Source of the DNA: a virus | Reading direction: 5' to 3' (one strand) | Virus record (IMG/VR): IMGVR_UViG_3300005939_000034 | Location: 1-27,506 of that record | Length of the DNA: 27,506 bases | In this document: in pieces, positions 7,122 to 14,464 of the stretch | How positions within the stretch are numbered: position 1 is the first letter of the stretch | Layout of the letters: every line of letters starts with the position of its first letter | Program-made: the position numbers and the translations under genes | The notes under the pieces: model-generated | What the model saw: only the letters and a program-made list of their open reading frames with translations | The model's database searches: none | What the model was told of the DNA's origin: nothing

Positions 7122-8154
7122 AAATTGGTGGTATACTGTTGGTTCCAGCGGTATTATGCTACCGATTGGAGCCATTATAGGGTTGGATAGTCTAATCATC
7201 CCTACTGGCTTTCAAGCGTTTACTTATGCTGATGACTTTTATATTGTTGGTGCATCAGGTACAAAGACTTTAGGGGCTACAGATTCTCCATTGATTACTA
7301 CTACAACAACAACTAGTGGTGCTCATACTGGTGGTTTACAGAGTGCATATGGTACAGATTGGGGTAATGGTAGTGGTAAACCCGGTACCACATATACACC
7401 ACAGGGTGCTCACGATCATACTGTAGATTTTTCTTACAAACCTGAGTCTTCAAATCTTAAACTGATACAAGCTACAGCTAAATCATTTGTTCCAGAAAAT
7501 GGTATATTATTCTCTGATGGTGAGATTAGTAATGCTATAGCGTTTGATGCTCTTGAAGCAAATGGAGGTTATGCTAAAGGTTTTAGTGTAACCGGTGCTG
7601 GAGCTGCTGCACATAGTATAGCTACCAACAGTTCTATTATGAGTCATGATCATATGACAATGTGGCCAAATATGGCGGACTTTGGTTGCGGAAATACAAA
7701 TACTTGGCAAGGTTCGCAGTTTGCTCATGACCATACTTTAGCCAATACTACAGTTACAGGTCAGATTAAACATGTTGTTCTAAGGGCGTGGAAGGCTGCT
7801 GCTGCTAGGATTGGTGGTAATCCTATTGTTATGTACCAATCAGATATTATTCCAGAGGGTTGGTTAAAATGTGATGGTACACTAGGCACTCTTGACCTTA
7901 GAGATTGCTTCATTAAAGCGTCAGCTACTGGTGATGGTACTATTTCTGGTGATAATCAACTTGTCGTTGATGGTCTTACAGATTCGTTTGGTCATACTCA
8001 TATGTATACAGGGCCAGCAACTATGTCATGTGATAGACAACATCCAGAGATAGTTGATCATGATCATGCTATTACGTGGTCTGGAGAGGGATTACCTCCT
8101 TGGTTCGCATTAAACTTTATAGTAAAAGGAAATCTACCTTTTGCAATGGAATAG
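7114..8154 (+). CDS. Collar-domain fibre tip protein with five HxH motifs
   Basis: This 346-aa protein has two successive tail-collar-like units. The first opens with MLPIGAIIGLDSLIIPTGF (15-33). The second, 239-269, has the typical sequence DIIPEGWLKCDG followed by LDLRDCFIKAS. Histidine pairs of the H-x-H type occur at 100/102, 178/180, 205/207, 294/296 and 316/318. In T4 gp12-like fibre tips such histidines bind a metal ion along the trimer axis. It ends in the family's PPWFALNFIVKG (about 328-340). It probably forms the receptor-binding tip with the neighbouring proteins. Confidence 0.65.
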   Translation: MFKNWWYTVGSSGIMLPIGAIIGLDSLIIPTGFQAFTYADDFYIVGASGTKTLGATDSPLITTTTTTSGAHTGGLQSAYGTDWGNGSGKPGTTYTPQGAHDHTVDFSYKPESSNLKLIQATAKSFVPENGILFSDGEISNAIAFDALEANGGYAKGFSVTGAGAAAHSIATNSSIMSHDHMTMWPNMADFGCGNTNTWQGSQFAHDHTLANTTVTGQIKHVVLRAWKAAAARIGGNPIVMYQSDIIPEGWLKCDGTLGTLDLRDCFIKASATGDGTISGDNQLVVDGLTDSFGHTHMYTGPATMSCDRQHPEIVDHDHAITWSGEGLPPWFALNFIVKGNLPFAME

Positions 8155-8157
8155 ATA

Positions 8158-8832
8158 ATGAAAAGAATATTGTTGTTAGAAAAAGCTAAGTTTATACTTC
8201 TTAGAGATAGTAATGGAAATGAAGTTGCATTTGATACGGTTGAAGATTTTAACAGATGTGTACCGTCAGTATCATTTGCAGGAATGGTTAAAGTTAATTA
8301 CGAACCAGATAAAGGTTTTCATATTGTAGATGGTATCAAGAAAAGCGTTCCTTATGACACCTATGATTTGATTCTTAATGATGTTAATCAAATAGCACAG
8401 AACAAGCTTAATGAGTATTATGGTCTCGATGTTGATGTTGCCAAGGACCTTGCGTTTAAAAACCATAATGAAGCATTAGCTGAACGAAAAAAAGAAGAAA
8501 ATCTTAAAGATTTTAGTTATAATGGTGTTAGCTTTACTTCTGATAAAGAATCAATTCAGGCTACACAGAATGATTGTTTATCTCAACTTGGAACAGATCC
8601 AATTTTAACATTTCGTGGTACTGTTAATGCTGGATCTTGGCTTACTACAGAAGGGTTTGTTCCATTTACAAATGAAGAGTTTATAACATTTGCTAAAGAA
8701 TATTTCCTTCGTGGTTCTGATAATTATACTACCATGGCTGGACACATTATTGCCATTAAGGCTATCATGTCTAACGCAAGTAGTACTGCTGCCGATATAT
8801 TGGCCTATGATTTCAGTGGTGGATGGCATTAA
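8158..8832 (+). CDS. DUF4376-like tail-fibre-associated protein
   Basis: The 224-aa protein follows the collar gene after three bases and lacks a clear SD, so it may be translated by re-initiation. The N-terminus (KRILLLEKAKFILLRDSNG) is a small strand-rich cap, and a helix with an AERKKEENLK stretch links to the C-terminal half. From about residue 117 this half has the DUF4376 pattern: YNGVSFTSDKESIQATQNDC, a GSWLTTEGFVPFTNEEF stretch, then HIIAIKAIM. Proteins with this domain lie next to fibre genes in many phages, as assembly helpers or minor fibre parts. The biochemical role is not known. Confidence 0.55.
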   Translation: MKRILLLEKAKFILLRDSNGNEVAFDTVEDFNRCVPSVSFAGMVKVNYEPDKGFHIVDGIKKSVPYDTYDLILNDVNQIAQNKLNEYYGLDVDVAKDLAFKNHNEALAERKKEENLKDFSYNGVSFTSDKESIQATQNDCLSQLGTDPILTFRGTVNAGSWLTTEGFVPFTNEEFITFAKEYFLRGSDNYTTMAGHIIAIKAIMSNASSTAADILAYDFSGGWH

Positions 8833-8858
8833 TTTAATAAACCCGTAGAGAGGGCGTT

Positions 8859-9146
8859 ATGTGGATAGAACAAGCAGGAGGGGTTAAGATGCTTAGCCCC
8901 GATGGTGATAAGATTACAATTGCCATGACAGACCCAACAGGAACAGTAGCTGTAGATCAGATGGGTGAGACTACCTCTGATTGGTTTGAATATAAAGATG
9001 GAGGAGTTAGTGCCAATCTTGATGTAGATAATACAGCTAAAAGCATATTCGCTCCAATAAAACTAAGGATTACTGCGGTAGGCACTGGGGTTAGACTGTA
9101 TCATAGAAAGAAGCCTAGTAAACAACCTGTTATTATAAGGAATTAA
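8859..9146 (+). CDS. Small structural protein of unknown family
   Basis: The 95-aa protein has a GAGAGGG SD before ATG 8859. It is beta-strand-rich (DKITIAMTDPTGTVAVDQ, then FAPIKLRITAVGTGVRLYHR) and ends in a basic tail KKPSKQPVIIRN. No signature is recognised. Its position among fibre genes and its fold tendency suggest a virion component. Confidence 0.45.
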   Translation: MWIEQAGGVKMLSPDGDKITIAMTDPTGTVAVDQMGETTSDWFEYKDGGVSANLDVDNTAKSIFAPIKLRITAVGTGVRLYHRKKPSKQPVIIRN

Positions 9147-9151
9147 TTGAC

Positions 9152-9532
9152 ATGGGTGTTATCTATCCGACTATAATGAAGATAATTGCGCCAACAATAG
9201 GTAATCCATTCGGATTGCCAGTTGGTGGTGGGGTGTTGACTCAGCCTCCATACTCAGAAGACCTCCTTGTTTGGCTCAGGGGAAATGATGATGGTGTAGA
9301 TCAAAAACTAGACTCATGGAAGAAGCCAGACGCTGAAAACTTTGATATGAGCAAGTCTAGTTGTATTTTTGTGAACGGTACTGATGAAAAACTATCCATG
9401 CCGGATATGCCTTCTGATGCTACTATAACGTATCAAGGAACTGCTACTGCTGTTGTTGATACAGTACTGAAGGAAATAACATTCACAACTGCTGGTACAT
9501 TCTATGACCTCAACGTATGGACTGACTTATGA
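9152..9532 (+). pseudogene. N-terminal part of a split fibre/LamG-like gene
   Basis: The 126-aa frame begins MGVIYPTIMKIIAPTIG, a typical opening for LamG-like fibre proteins, followed by EDLLVWLRGNDDG and a strand-rich domain. It stops in the middle of what looks like a repeating module: the last residues TFYDLNVWTDL would naturally continue into STLFAHFRLSEG at the start of the 9900 gene. The truncated HNH gene 9529-9903 lies exactly between, overlapping both by ATGA. I read this as the upstream piece of one fibre gene cut by a homing endonuclease. Both pieces may still be translated and assemble. Confidence 0.55.
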
Positions 9533-9903
9533 TTGATTGGTTAAGTAGGTTGGGAAAAAAAGAAAATCTCACAGGGCATAAGTTCGGAAGACTCACAGTC
9601 TTACGTATAGACGAAATTTGGCACTGCGAGTGTGACTGTGGAAACGCAGTAGCTGTTATGGGTGATAACCTTAGTGGAAACAATACATTTTCATGCGGAT
9701 GCTCATTCTTGGAAAAGGTAAGCGGTGAGAACTCGCATTTTTGGAATGGTGTATCTAGGCTGAGCAGTCAAGGTTATATTTATATTACAGACAGGCATGG
9801 CGATAGAGTCAGGGAACATAGAGATATAGCCAGAGAAGTTCTCGGGAGGGAGCTAACCAGCGATGAAGTTGTGCACCATAAGATGAGGGAGGCTGGAGCA
9901 TGA
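9529..9903 (+). CDS. Truncated HNH homing endonuclease inside a fibre gene
   Basis: The 124-aa product has the domain order of small phage HNH enzymes. A zinc-ribbon-like N-terminus (LTGHKFGRLTVL, then WHCECDCGN and FSCGC, four cysteines) is followed by the HNH_3 start (FWNGVSRLSSQGYIYI and EHRDIAREVLGRELTSDEVVHHK). It stops two or three residues after the first histidines, at VVHHKMREAGA. The usual NGDK-x-DNR-x-x-NL segment with the catalytic asparagine and last histidine is therefore missing, and nuclease activity is doubtful. There is no SD at its ATG. Its last codons carry GGGAGG and GGAG, which serve as the SD of the downstream fibre piece. Confidence 0.75.
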   Translation: MIDWLSRLGKKENLTGHKFGRLTVLRIDEIWHCECDCGNAVAVMGDNLSGNNTFSCGCSFLEKVSGENSHFWNGVSRLSSQGYIYITDRHGDRVREHRDIAREVLGRELTSDEVVHHKMREAGA

Positions 9904-11261
9904 GTACTCTATTTGCACATTTTAGATTAAGTGAAGGTCCACTAGCTGGACTAACCTCGTGGGACGACACCGGATTACATACCATTACGTGGGATGGGAC
10001 TACAGCTAACATGAGAGCTGGTGTTCAGTCGTCTGGGTATAACCCTAATGCTGTTGATGGTTGGTGGGAGATTACTGGTGATGACGTGATGTACCCTTAC
10101 CCTGTTAGTCAATTTGATGTTTATCACAAAGGCGGAACATTTAACTTTTGTAAAGATACGCATTACGCACCTGAGACTAGCCCTATTGGTACTTTTAATG
10201 GGATTGATGATGAAATAATACTAGATACTGAAGTGGTATTCAATGACGATTTTTACATAACTTTTTATGTTGATTCAAGCGCAGGTAATCTAGTTCACCA
10301 GATGTTGTTTGGTGCTGGTGCTGGTCCTTGCTTGCTTAGGATTCTAGGTGGAAAATGGTCTGCCAAATTAAATGATGACAACACTAGATACTTTAGTTTA
10401 GTAACTAATGTTACAGGGTTTGGTTCGTTTGTGAGAGTCAACGGTGTACTCACTCTTACAGTTGGAGATCAAACGCAGAGCATTAACATACCAACAGGTG
10501 TATCCTTCGCTATCAAAAACATTTCAGTAAACACCGTTTCGTTTAGTGGGATCATAAGAAATGTGGATATTAATGGAACTCTTATTCCAATCAACGAAGG
10601 CGAAGGACTAGACTGTCACGACTCAGAGGGTAACATTATAGGCACATATAGCGTAACTATCCCTACATTCTGGAATGGTGAGCCTATGGTGTCTCAGGCT
10701 ATTATGGATATGGAAGCTGCTAGTACCAGTGGGAATTATCTTACTGATGGACTTGGGCATCCACTACCTATGACACAAACCAATTGGGGTGAGCTTGGGG
10801 CTGATATTGTAATCAATGGTCAGTTTATTTATGGTGCTGATGATTGGACCCTTGGAACTGGGTGGACTGTAGCCAATAAAGTCCTTACATACTCTGGAGC
10901 GGCTTTTGGACCAGTAGTGTCTCAGTTAGGTGATGTAACGCTGTCGGCAACTTACAATGTTGACTGTGAGCTGGAGGCTGGGTCTTTCAGGATAAAGGTT
11001 GGTTCTCTCGCGTACACTACATGGGAAGGTACACCCCTCACCATAGTAGCAGATGGAACTATTCCAGATATCAACATCGAACCGTTGTCAGCAACTGTCG
11101 AGTTAAGTTCAATTTCCATAAGAGAAGTAAACCCAGTAATGAACCAAAACAAACAGTACTATATGACAGCTTGTGAGGGTAAACCAGTCGAGCGATGGGA
11201 TTATAAAACACCACGTACCACGGCTGAGGATGCTGAGATTAAGCTCCTCGGCTGTCTTTGA
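9900..11261 (+). CDS. Fibre/LamG-like adhesin, main part of the split gene
   Basis: The 453-aa protein starts at ATG 9900, overlapping the HNH stop. It begins abruptly inside a module (LFAHFRLSEGPLAG, then SWDDTGLHTITWDG). A similar whole module follows later (VDINGTLIPINEGEGLDCHD, then SEGNIIGTYSVT). A concanavalin-like strand pattern (DDFYITFYVD) is followed by a carbohydrate-binding-type beta domain with the phage signature INGQFIYGADDWTLGTGW and a closing VELSSISIREV. It should be a host-surface-binding fibre. It probably depends on the 9152 piece for the N-terminal attachment domain. Confidence 0.55.
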   Translation: MSTLFAHFRLSEGPLAGLTSWDDTGLHTITWDGTTANMRAGVQSSGYNPNAVDGWWEITGDDVMYPYPVSQFDVYHKGGTFNFCKDTHYAPETSPIGTFNGIDDEIILDTEVVFNDDFYITFYVDSSAGNLVHQMLFGAGAGPCLLRILGGKWSAKLNDDNTRYFSLVTNVTGFGSFVRVNGVLTLTVGDQTQSINIPTGVSFAIKNISVNTVSFSGIIRNVDINGTLIPINEGEGLDCHDSEGNIIGTYSVTIPTFWNGEPMVSQAIMDMEAASTSGNYLTDGLGHPLPMTQTNWGELGADIVINGQFIYGADDWTLGTGWTVANKVLTYSGAAFGPVVSQLGDVTLSATYNVDCELEAGSFRIKVGSLAYTTWEGTPLTIVADGTIPDINIEPLSATVELSSISIREVNPVMNQNKQYYMTACEGKPVERWDYKTPRTTAEDAEIKLLGCL

Positions 11262-11342
11262 TAATATTATTGATATTTGAAACCATAGACGGTAGAGAAA
11301 GACGCTTACCCATACGGGATATTCACTTAACGGGAGATAGAA

Positions 11343-11819
11343 ATGGCATTAAAAATAATAGTACCAGAAGAAGTGATTGACGAACCGGTGATGATTGAAA
11401 TCGGAGAACGATTCAGGCGCAGATCTTCAACAAATAAAGAGCATGCTCTTGGAACAATATATCAATTTAGCGATGCTGGCGAGAACCTGTTTACTGCGGA
11501 GGCATATGCTGCCTGTCATGGATATGGTTGTATACTAGATGATGGTATGTTTTACCATGTATTTACTACTGCCGAGAAAGACAATCTTGTTCCTGTAGAC
11601 TGGCCAAACAGTAAAGACGCAGAAGATGAGCGAATAGCTTATGAAGATTATTTTCGTAAGTCAACACAGACTGAACTTGCTGACGGTACTTGGAGATTCA
11701 GGATACAAGTTGGAAATGACGCTCTAATGAACACCGAGAGGTTGATCTACCAAGAATCATTGGGTGTATTACTGACAAAAGGTGAAGGTCAAGCTCTTGA
11801 AGTTAAACCAGAAGTATAA
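11343..11819 (+). CDS. Unknown protein closing the fibre cluster
   Basis: The 158-aa protein starts at ATG 11343 with GGGAG upstream. It is charged and mixed in structure: RFRRRSSTNKEHALGTIYQF, then FTAEAYAACHGYGCILDDG, later TELADGTWRFRIQVGNDAL. No family is recognised. It is preceded by 81 non-coding bases in which I see no clear promoter or terminator. It could be a fibre chaperone or minor tail protein. Confidence 0.45.
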   Translation: MALKIIVPEEVIDEPVMIEIGERFRRRSSTNKEHALGTIYQFSDAGENLFTAEAYAACHGYGCILDDGMFYHVFTTAEKDNLVPVDWPNSKDAEDERIAYEDYFRKSTQTELADGTWRFRIQVGNDALMNTERLIYQESLGVLLTKGEGQALEVKPEV

Positions 11820-11831
11820 AGGAATCTCAAT

Positions 11832-12194
11832 ATGGATGTGCCAGATCTTGTAGTGGAATGGGCATTAGGAGTTGTGACTAGTGCCGGAATGGGGAGTTTC
11901 TTCTTTTTGAAGAACAAGTCAAGTAAGAACACTGCTAGTATCGTGGCACTTAAAGAGCAAATGGATCAAAAAATAGTTAATGCAATTGAGAAACTAGGAG
12001 AAAACGTAACGCCACTAAGTCTCTGTAATGCCAAGCAAGAGTTGTGGCAAACAAGGTTTGATATGTGGATGGCCCAGAACAAGGAACAACATAACCATAT
12101 TGACAGTAGTGTAGCTGCTGCGCTGGAGAACATAGAAAAGCAATTGGTTTTTGTATTCGAGAAGCTTGACAATTTAAGTAAGGGGGACAAGTGA
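11832..12194 (+). CDS. Membrane-anchored coiled-coil protein, lysis cassette
   Basis: This 120-aa protein has one N-terminal hydrophobic segment (about 6-27, LVVEWALGVVTSAGMGSFFF) followed by KNKSSKN. A long helix with coiled-coil heptads follows to the C-terminus (VALKEQMDQKIVNAIEKLG, later ALENIEKQLVFVFEKLDNL). Acidic residues before and lysines after the membrane segment predict the helix on the cytoplasmic side, which argues against an inner-membrane spanin. A holin-associated or regulatory lysis role is possible. It overlaps the lipoprotein gene by one base. Confidence 0.5.
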   Translation: MDVPDLVVEWALGVVTSAGMGSFFFLKNKSSKNTASIVALKEQMDQKIVNAIEKLGENVTPLSLCNAKQELWQTRFDMWMAQNKEQHNHIDSSVAAALENIEKQLVFVFEKLDNLSKGDK

Positions 12195-12643
12195 TGTGGA
12201 GGTCAATAGGGTGTGTGATCATAGTATTTATGTTGCTGTCTGGGTGTGGTGCTCACGAGAAAACTAATAATTTGATAGCTCAGGCTAACACAGATAGATT
12301 CAAAGCTTTCACAAAAGGCATGAACGCTTCCACTTCCGAGGGTGCAAGGATTGCTATGGCCATGGCCTTCGCTGGTAACATGGGACAACAGAACTTCTAC
12401 AAAGAAGACTCGGCCCTTGATTGGGTACTTGGTGTTGGTCGTATAGTTACTCCACTGGTTCCGTTGTTCTGGCAGAGTGGTGACGATACTACTCAGGGTA
12501 TTACTGCTGGTCGTGATGTATTCTTTCAGTCTACAAGAGCTGACTCTCATTCAAACTACCAATCAGCAGCAAGTGAGTTGTTCTTGGGAACAGGAGCGTA
12601 TGCTTACGACAATGGTACAGAAACCTCGTTTCCAGTAGAATGA
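12194..12643 (+). CDS. Lipoprotein (possible outer-membrane lysis protein)
   Basis: From ATG 12194, seven bases after AGGGGG, the protein has 149 aa; GTG 12191 is also in frame but sits too close to the SD. The signal peptide (MWRSIGCVIIVFMLLSGC) ends in a clear lipobox LSGC, with the lipidated cysteine at residue 18 followed by glycine, which favours export to the outer membrane. The mature part has a glycine/alanine-rich helix (ARIAMAMAFAGNMG) and a hydrophobic VLGVGRIVTPLVPLFW. It sits between a membrane coiled-coil protein and lysis enzymes. An outer-spanin-like role is possible, but it is longer than usual. Confidence 0.55.
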   Translation: MWRSIGCVIIVFMLLSGCGAHEKTNNLIAQANTDRFKAFTKGMNASTSEGARIAMAMAFAGNMGQQNFYKEDSALDWVLGVGRIVTPLVPLFWQSGDDTTQGITAGRDVFFQSTRADSHSNYQSAASELFLGTGAYAYDNGTETSFPVE

Positions 12644-12722
12644 GCAGTGATAATTGAAAGATTACTGTACTTGGTGGCGTTTCTATTAAAAGTAAAGTAG
12701 TCTCAGTGTAGAGGATAGGGTC

Positions 12723-12836
12723 ATGGCCCGAAAGCAAGTAACCTACTTTAATCGAATGAGGATTTGGTGTGATGACGAAACATCAGCTTGTAAGTACGTC
12801 AACGAAAGACTTTTGCACGTTTTTCCCAGAAGGTAA
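12723..12836 (+). CDS. 37-codon ORF overlapping the PLA2-like gene
   Basis: The ATG at 12723 has GAGG eight bases upstream, and its frame gives MARKQVTYFNRMRIWCDDE and 18 more residues to TAA 12834-12836. It overlaps the start of the phospholipase-like gene in another frame. It may be a genuine small protein, a translational coupler or chance. The product has no recognisable motif. Confidence 0.25.
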   Translation: MARKQVTYFNRMRIWCDDETSACKYVNERLLHVFPRR

Positions 12837-13044
12837 TTGGAGCCACTGCTGCCAAAAACACGACCGGGCATACTACATTGGTGTCCCATTCTTTGCCGCA
12901 AACTGGAGGCTTTACAAGTGTGTAAAAAGAAGGAATCATACAGCAATAGCATTAGTGATGTTGGTCGGGACAAGCTTGTTTGGGATAGTCCCATATATGA
13001 GGGCCAGTACGGCCCGAAAGAAAAGAATAAAAAATTTAGGGTAA
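12769..13044 (+). CDS. Phospholipase A2-like protein with membrane segment
   Basis: The 91-aa protein starts at GTG 12769 (GAGG seven bases upstream) or ATG 12772. Residues 16-36 have the PLA2 active-site pattern: cysteine 16, FFPEGNWSHCCQKHDRAYY with the double cysteine at 27-28, the catalytic-type histidine 31 and the aspartate 32, then a YIG turn. Small phage proteins of this kind are known as a PLA2-like family. Only the catalytic helix is clear; the rest is short. A hydrophobic stretch (about 56-73, TAIALVMLVGTSLFGIVP) may sit in a membrane. Between a lipoprotein and an endolysin, it may attack host membrane lipids at lysis or entry. Confidence 0.55.
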   Translation: MMTKHQLVSTSTKDFCTFFPEGNWSHCCQKHDRAYYIGVPFFAANWRLYKCVKRRNHTAIALVMLVGTSLFGIVPYMRASTARKKRIKNLG

Positions 13045-13093
13045 TGGTACCCGTATCCAAGCTTTGGGTTTGGTTTAAAAACAGGAGAAACAA

Positions 13094-13300
13094 ATGAATA
13101 ATTTAGTACTTAAGATGGCCCTTCCTATTATCCTCGGATTAGTAGAGGATATGATTACCCCTGACAACTTCAAGATTTATGGTAAAAAACTGATTGGATT
13201 GGCTCGTGAGTTTGTTAAGGATACTGAGACGAAGGTGGATGATAAAATTATGCTCCCACTTCTTGATGCTGCTGAGAAAGCTCTTGGGATTATTGAGTAG
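13094..13300 (+). CDS. Small protein with amphipathic N-terminus
   Basis: The 68-aa protein has a clean AGGAG six bases before ATG 13094. The N-terminus LVLKMALPIILGLVEDMI is hydrophobic and could lie on or in the membrane. The rest is charged and helical (DNFKIYGKKLIGLAREFVKD, ending in MLPLLDAAEKALGI). Similar short proteins appear beside lysis genes in other phages as hypothetical proteins, as far as I recall. A holin-like role is possible but unproved. Confidence 0.5.
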   Translation: MNNLVLKMALPIILGLVEDMITPDNFKIYGKKLIGLAREFVKDTETKVDDKIMLPLLDAAEKALGIIE

Positions 13301-13301
13301 T

Positions 13302-13490
13302 ATGTGGAACTGGTTTAAACGAGAACCAAAGGTAATTGCTACGAAGCGTCAGGTAATACTGGCGCTTTATCACGCTTCTGGTATGACGTATGATGCTGGT
13401 AATGATCTTGAGGACGCTGAGTTGTCTGATCCAAATAGTAGAAGGTCCCACTCGTTTGAAGGACATAAAATTTATAGGTTGTGGATGTGA
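13302..13490 (+). CDS. 62-aa protein of unknown function
   Basis: The frame begins at ATG 13302, one base after the stop of the preceding gene. A longer reading from an upstream ATG inside that gene is not needed. The product is basic at the start (MWNWFKREPKVIATKRQ) with a short helix VILALYHASGM and an acidic middle. The SD is weak, so it probably depends on translation of the gene before. No family is recognised. Confidence 0.5.
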   Translation: MWNWFKREPKVIATKRQVILALYHASGMTYDAGNDLEDAELSDPNSRRSHSFEGHKIYRLWM

Positions 13491-13491
13491 T

Positions 13492-13950
13492 ATGAGTTTT
13501 AATAAAGACCAGTTGCGTGATCTAATCATAAGGGTGTTGAAGAAGGTAGACAACTTCTACTCTGAAGATGCTGTGACACTATTGATGATGACCGCTGCTT
13601 CCGAATCTGACCTCGGCACGTATCTGCACCAGGTAAAGGGGCCAGCTAAGGGATTGATGCAGGTTGAGCCAGCAACAATGCGTGACAATTATGGGTCATA
13701 TTTGCACTTCAGGGATAAGCTTAAGGAGCAGATTTTTTCAGCTTGCCATGTTGGGATGCCTGATGTAGACGCACTTGAATACAACATTGCCCTTAATATA
13801 CTAATGGCAAGAGTGAAATACTACAGAGCACCTGGCCCAATACCAAGTACTCTTGAAGGAATGGCAATGTATCACGAAGAATTTTACAATGCCGGAGGTG
13901 CTGCGCATTGGGAGATTACCCTTGAGAAGTATCAGAAGTTTTGTCTTTAG
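13492..13950 (+). CDS. Lytic transglycosylase-type endolysin
   Basis: The real start is ATG 13492, one base after the previous stop, giving 152 aa; an in-frame upstream ATG would run through the previous gene. The motifs of soluble lytic transglycosylases are present: the catalytic glutamate in AASESDLG (E38), then KGPAKGLMQVEPATM (49-63, the GLMQ signature) and a C-terminal helix with YYRAPGPIPS. It should cut the glycan chain of murein to release progeny. No signal peptide is seen, so release through a holin is likely. It could also act in entry, but the lysis-type neighbours favour release. Confidence 0.7.
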   Translation: MSFNKDQLRDLIIRVLKKVDNFYSEDAVTLLMMTAASESDLGTYLHQVKGPAKGLMQVEPATMRDNYGSYLHFRDKLKEQIFSACHVGMPDVDALEYNIALNILMARVKYYRAPGPIPSTLEGMAMYHEEFYNAGGAAHWEITLEKYQKFCL

Positions 13951-13965
13951 GAAATTGGAGCAGCT

Positions 13966-14337
13966 ATGGATTGTTTAATTAGAGAAGACTTGTGTCCAAT
14001 ATATAGAGGCGACACACCAATATATGATGTTAAGCTTACGTATTCTGATGGGTCGCCTGTAGATATTACTGGGATGACGCTTATATTTTCAGCAAAGTTA
14101 AATAAAGATAGTAAGGATGGTGTCATAGGTGACTTTAAGGTGACTACCTTATTTGAGGTTGGTGATGATTCAACTAATGGAATTGGTTCAATCACCATAC
14201 CTTCAAAGGTAACTATGACGCTGGTTCCATCTAGGAATATGCATTACGATGTTAAACTGATTGGTAGTGGAATTGTGTCAACAGTTGCCGCTGGAATGTT
14301 CCAAGTAGTTCAAACCATACCAAAGAAGATACCGTGA
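13966..14337 (+). CDS. BppU-N-like beta-sandwich tail protein
   Basis: The 123-aa protein has GGAG five bases before ATG 13966. It matches the N-terminal domain of phage baseplate upper proteins and fibre anchors: YRGDTPIYDVKLTYSDG, then SPVDITGMTLIFSAKLN, GIGSITIPS, and closing MHYDVKLIGSG. This immunoglobulin-like fold docks fibres or decorates tail or capsid. It is separated from the fibre cluster by the lysis genes and lies before the portal, so a head-tail interface position is possible. Confidence 0.6.
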   Translation: MDCLIREDLCPIYRGDTPIYDVKLTYSDGSPVDITGMTLIFSAKLNKDSKDGVIGDFKVTTLFEVGDDSTNGIGSITIPSKVTMTLVPSRNMHYDVKLIGSGIVSTVAAGMFQVVQTIPKKIP

Positions 14338-14462
14338 TAAATAGTAAAATTATATTTAATATGGTAAGAAGAACTATAAGTGTTCATGTTTCAAGCAGAA
14401 AAATAGTTTCTAGTATTTCTAAAAAGAATATAATTAAGTTAAACATAGTTAAACGAGGTTAG
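14334..14462 (+). CDS. 42-codon beta-rich ORF before portal
   Basis: A GTG at 14334 overlaps the stop of the BppU-like gene (GTGA), and the frame ends at TAG 14460-14462. Most of this spacer would otherwise be empty. The product alternates polar and hydrophobic residues (RRTISVHVSSRKIVSSIS, then KNIIKLNIVKRG), is strongly basic and looks like two or three short beta strands. The SD is weak (GAAG). An in-frame ATG at 14361 is an alternative start. Confidence 0.4.
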   Translation: MINSKIIFNMVRRTISVHVSSRKIVSSISKKNIIKLNIVKRG

Positions 14463-14464
14463 TG

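Noticed and set aside
11262-11300. Promoter TTGATA with a -10 17 bases downstream before the 11343 gene
   Set aside because: The -10 (TAGAGA) matches only three of six positions, and most genes here appear to be read from long transcripts.
11323-11334. 11-base match TCACTTAACGG to the first bases of the window, as a possible att or repeat site
   Set aside because: It is too short to stand out, has no other shared context, and lies in an SD-rich leader.
12645-12667. Hairpin CAGTGAT/ATTACTG after the lipoprotein gene as a terminator
   Set aside because: The stem is seven pairs with one G-U and no T-run follows, so termination is not supported.
12837-13097. 86-aa frame overlapping the PLA2-like gene
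   Set aside because: It is a shadow of the gene with the CCQKHD active-site motif, is preceded by no clear SD, and its product has low-complexity basic ends.
13194-13301. Upstream extension of the 62-aa gene into the preceding gene
   Set aside because: The extra 36 residues overlap a well-supported gene in another frame, and ATG 13302 follows its stop directly.
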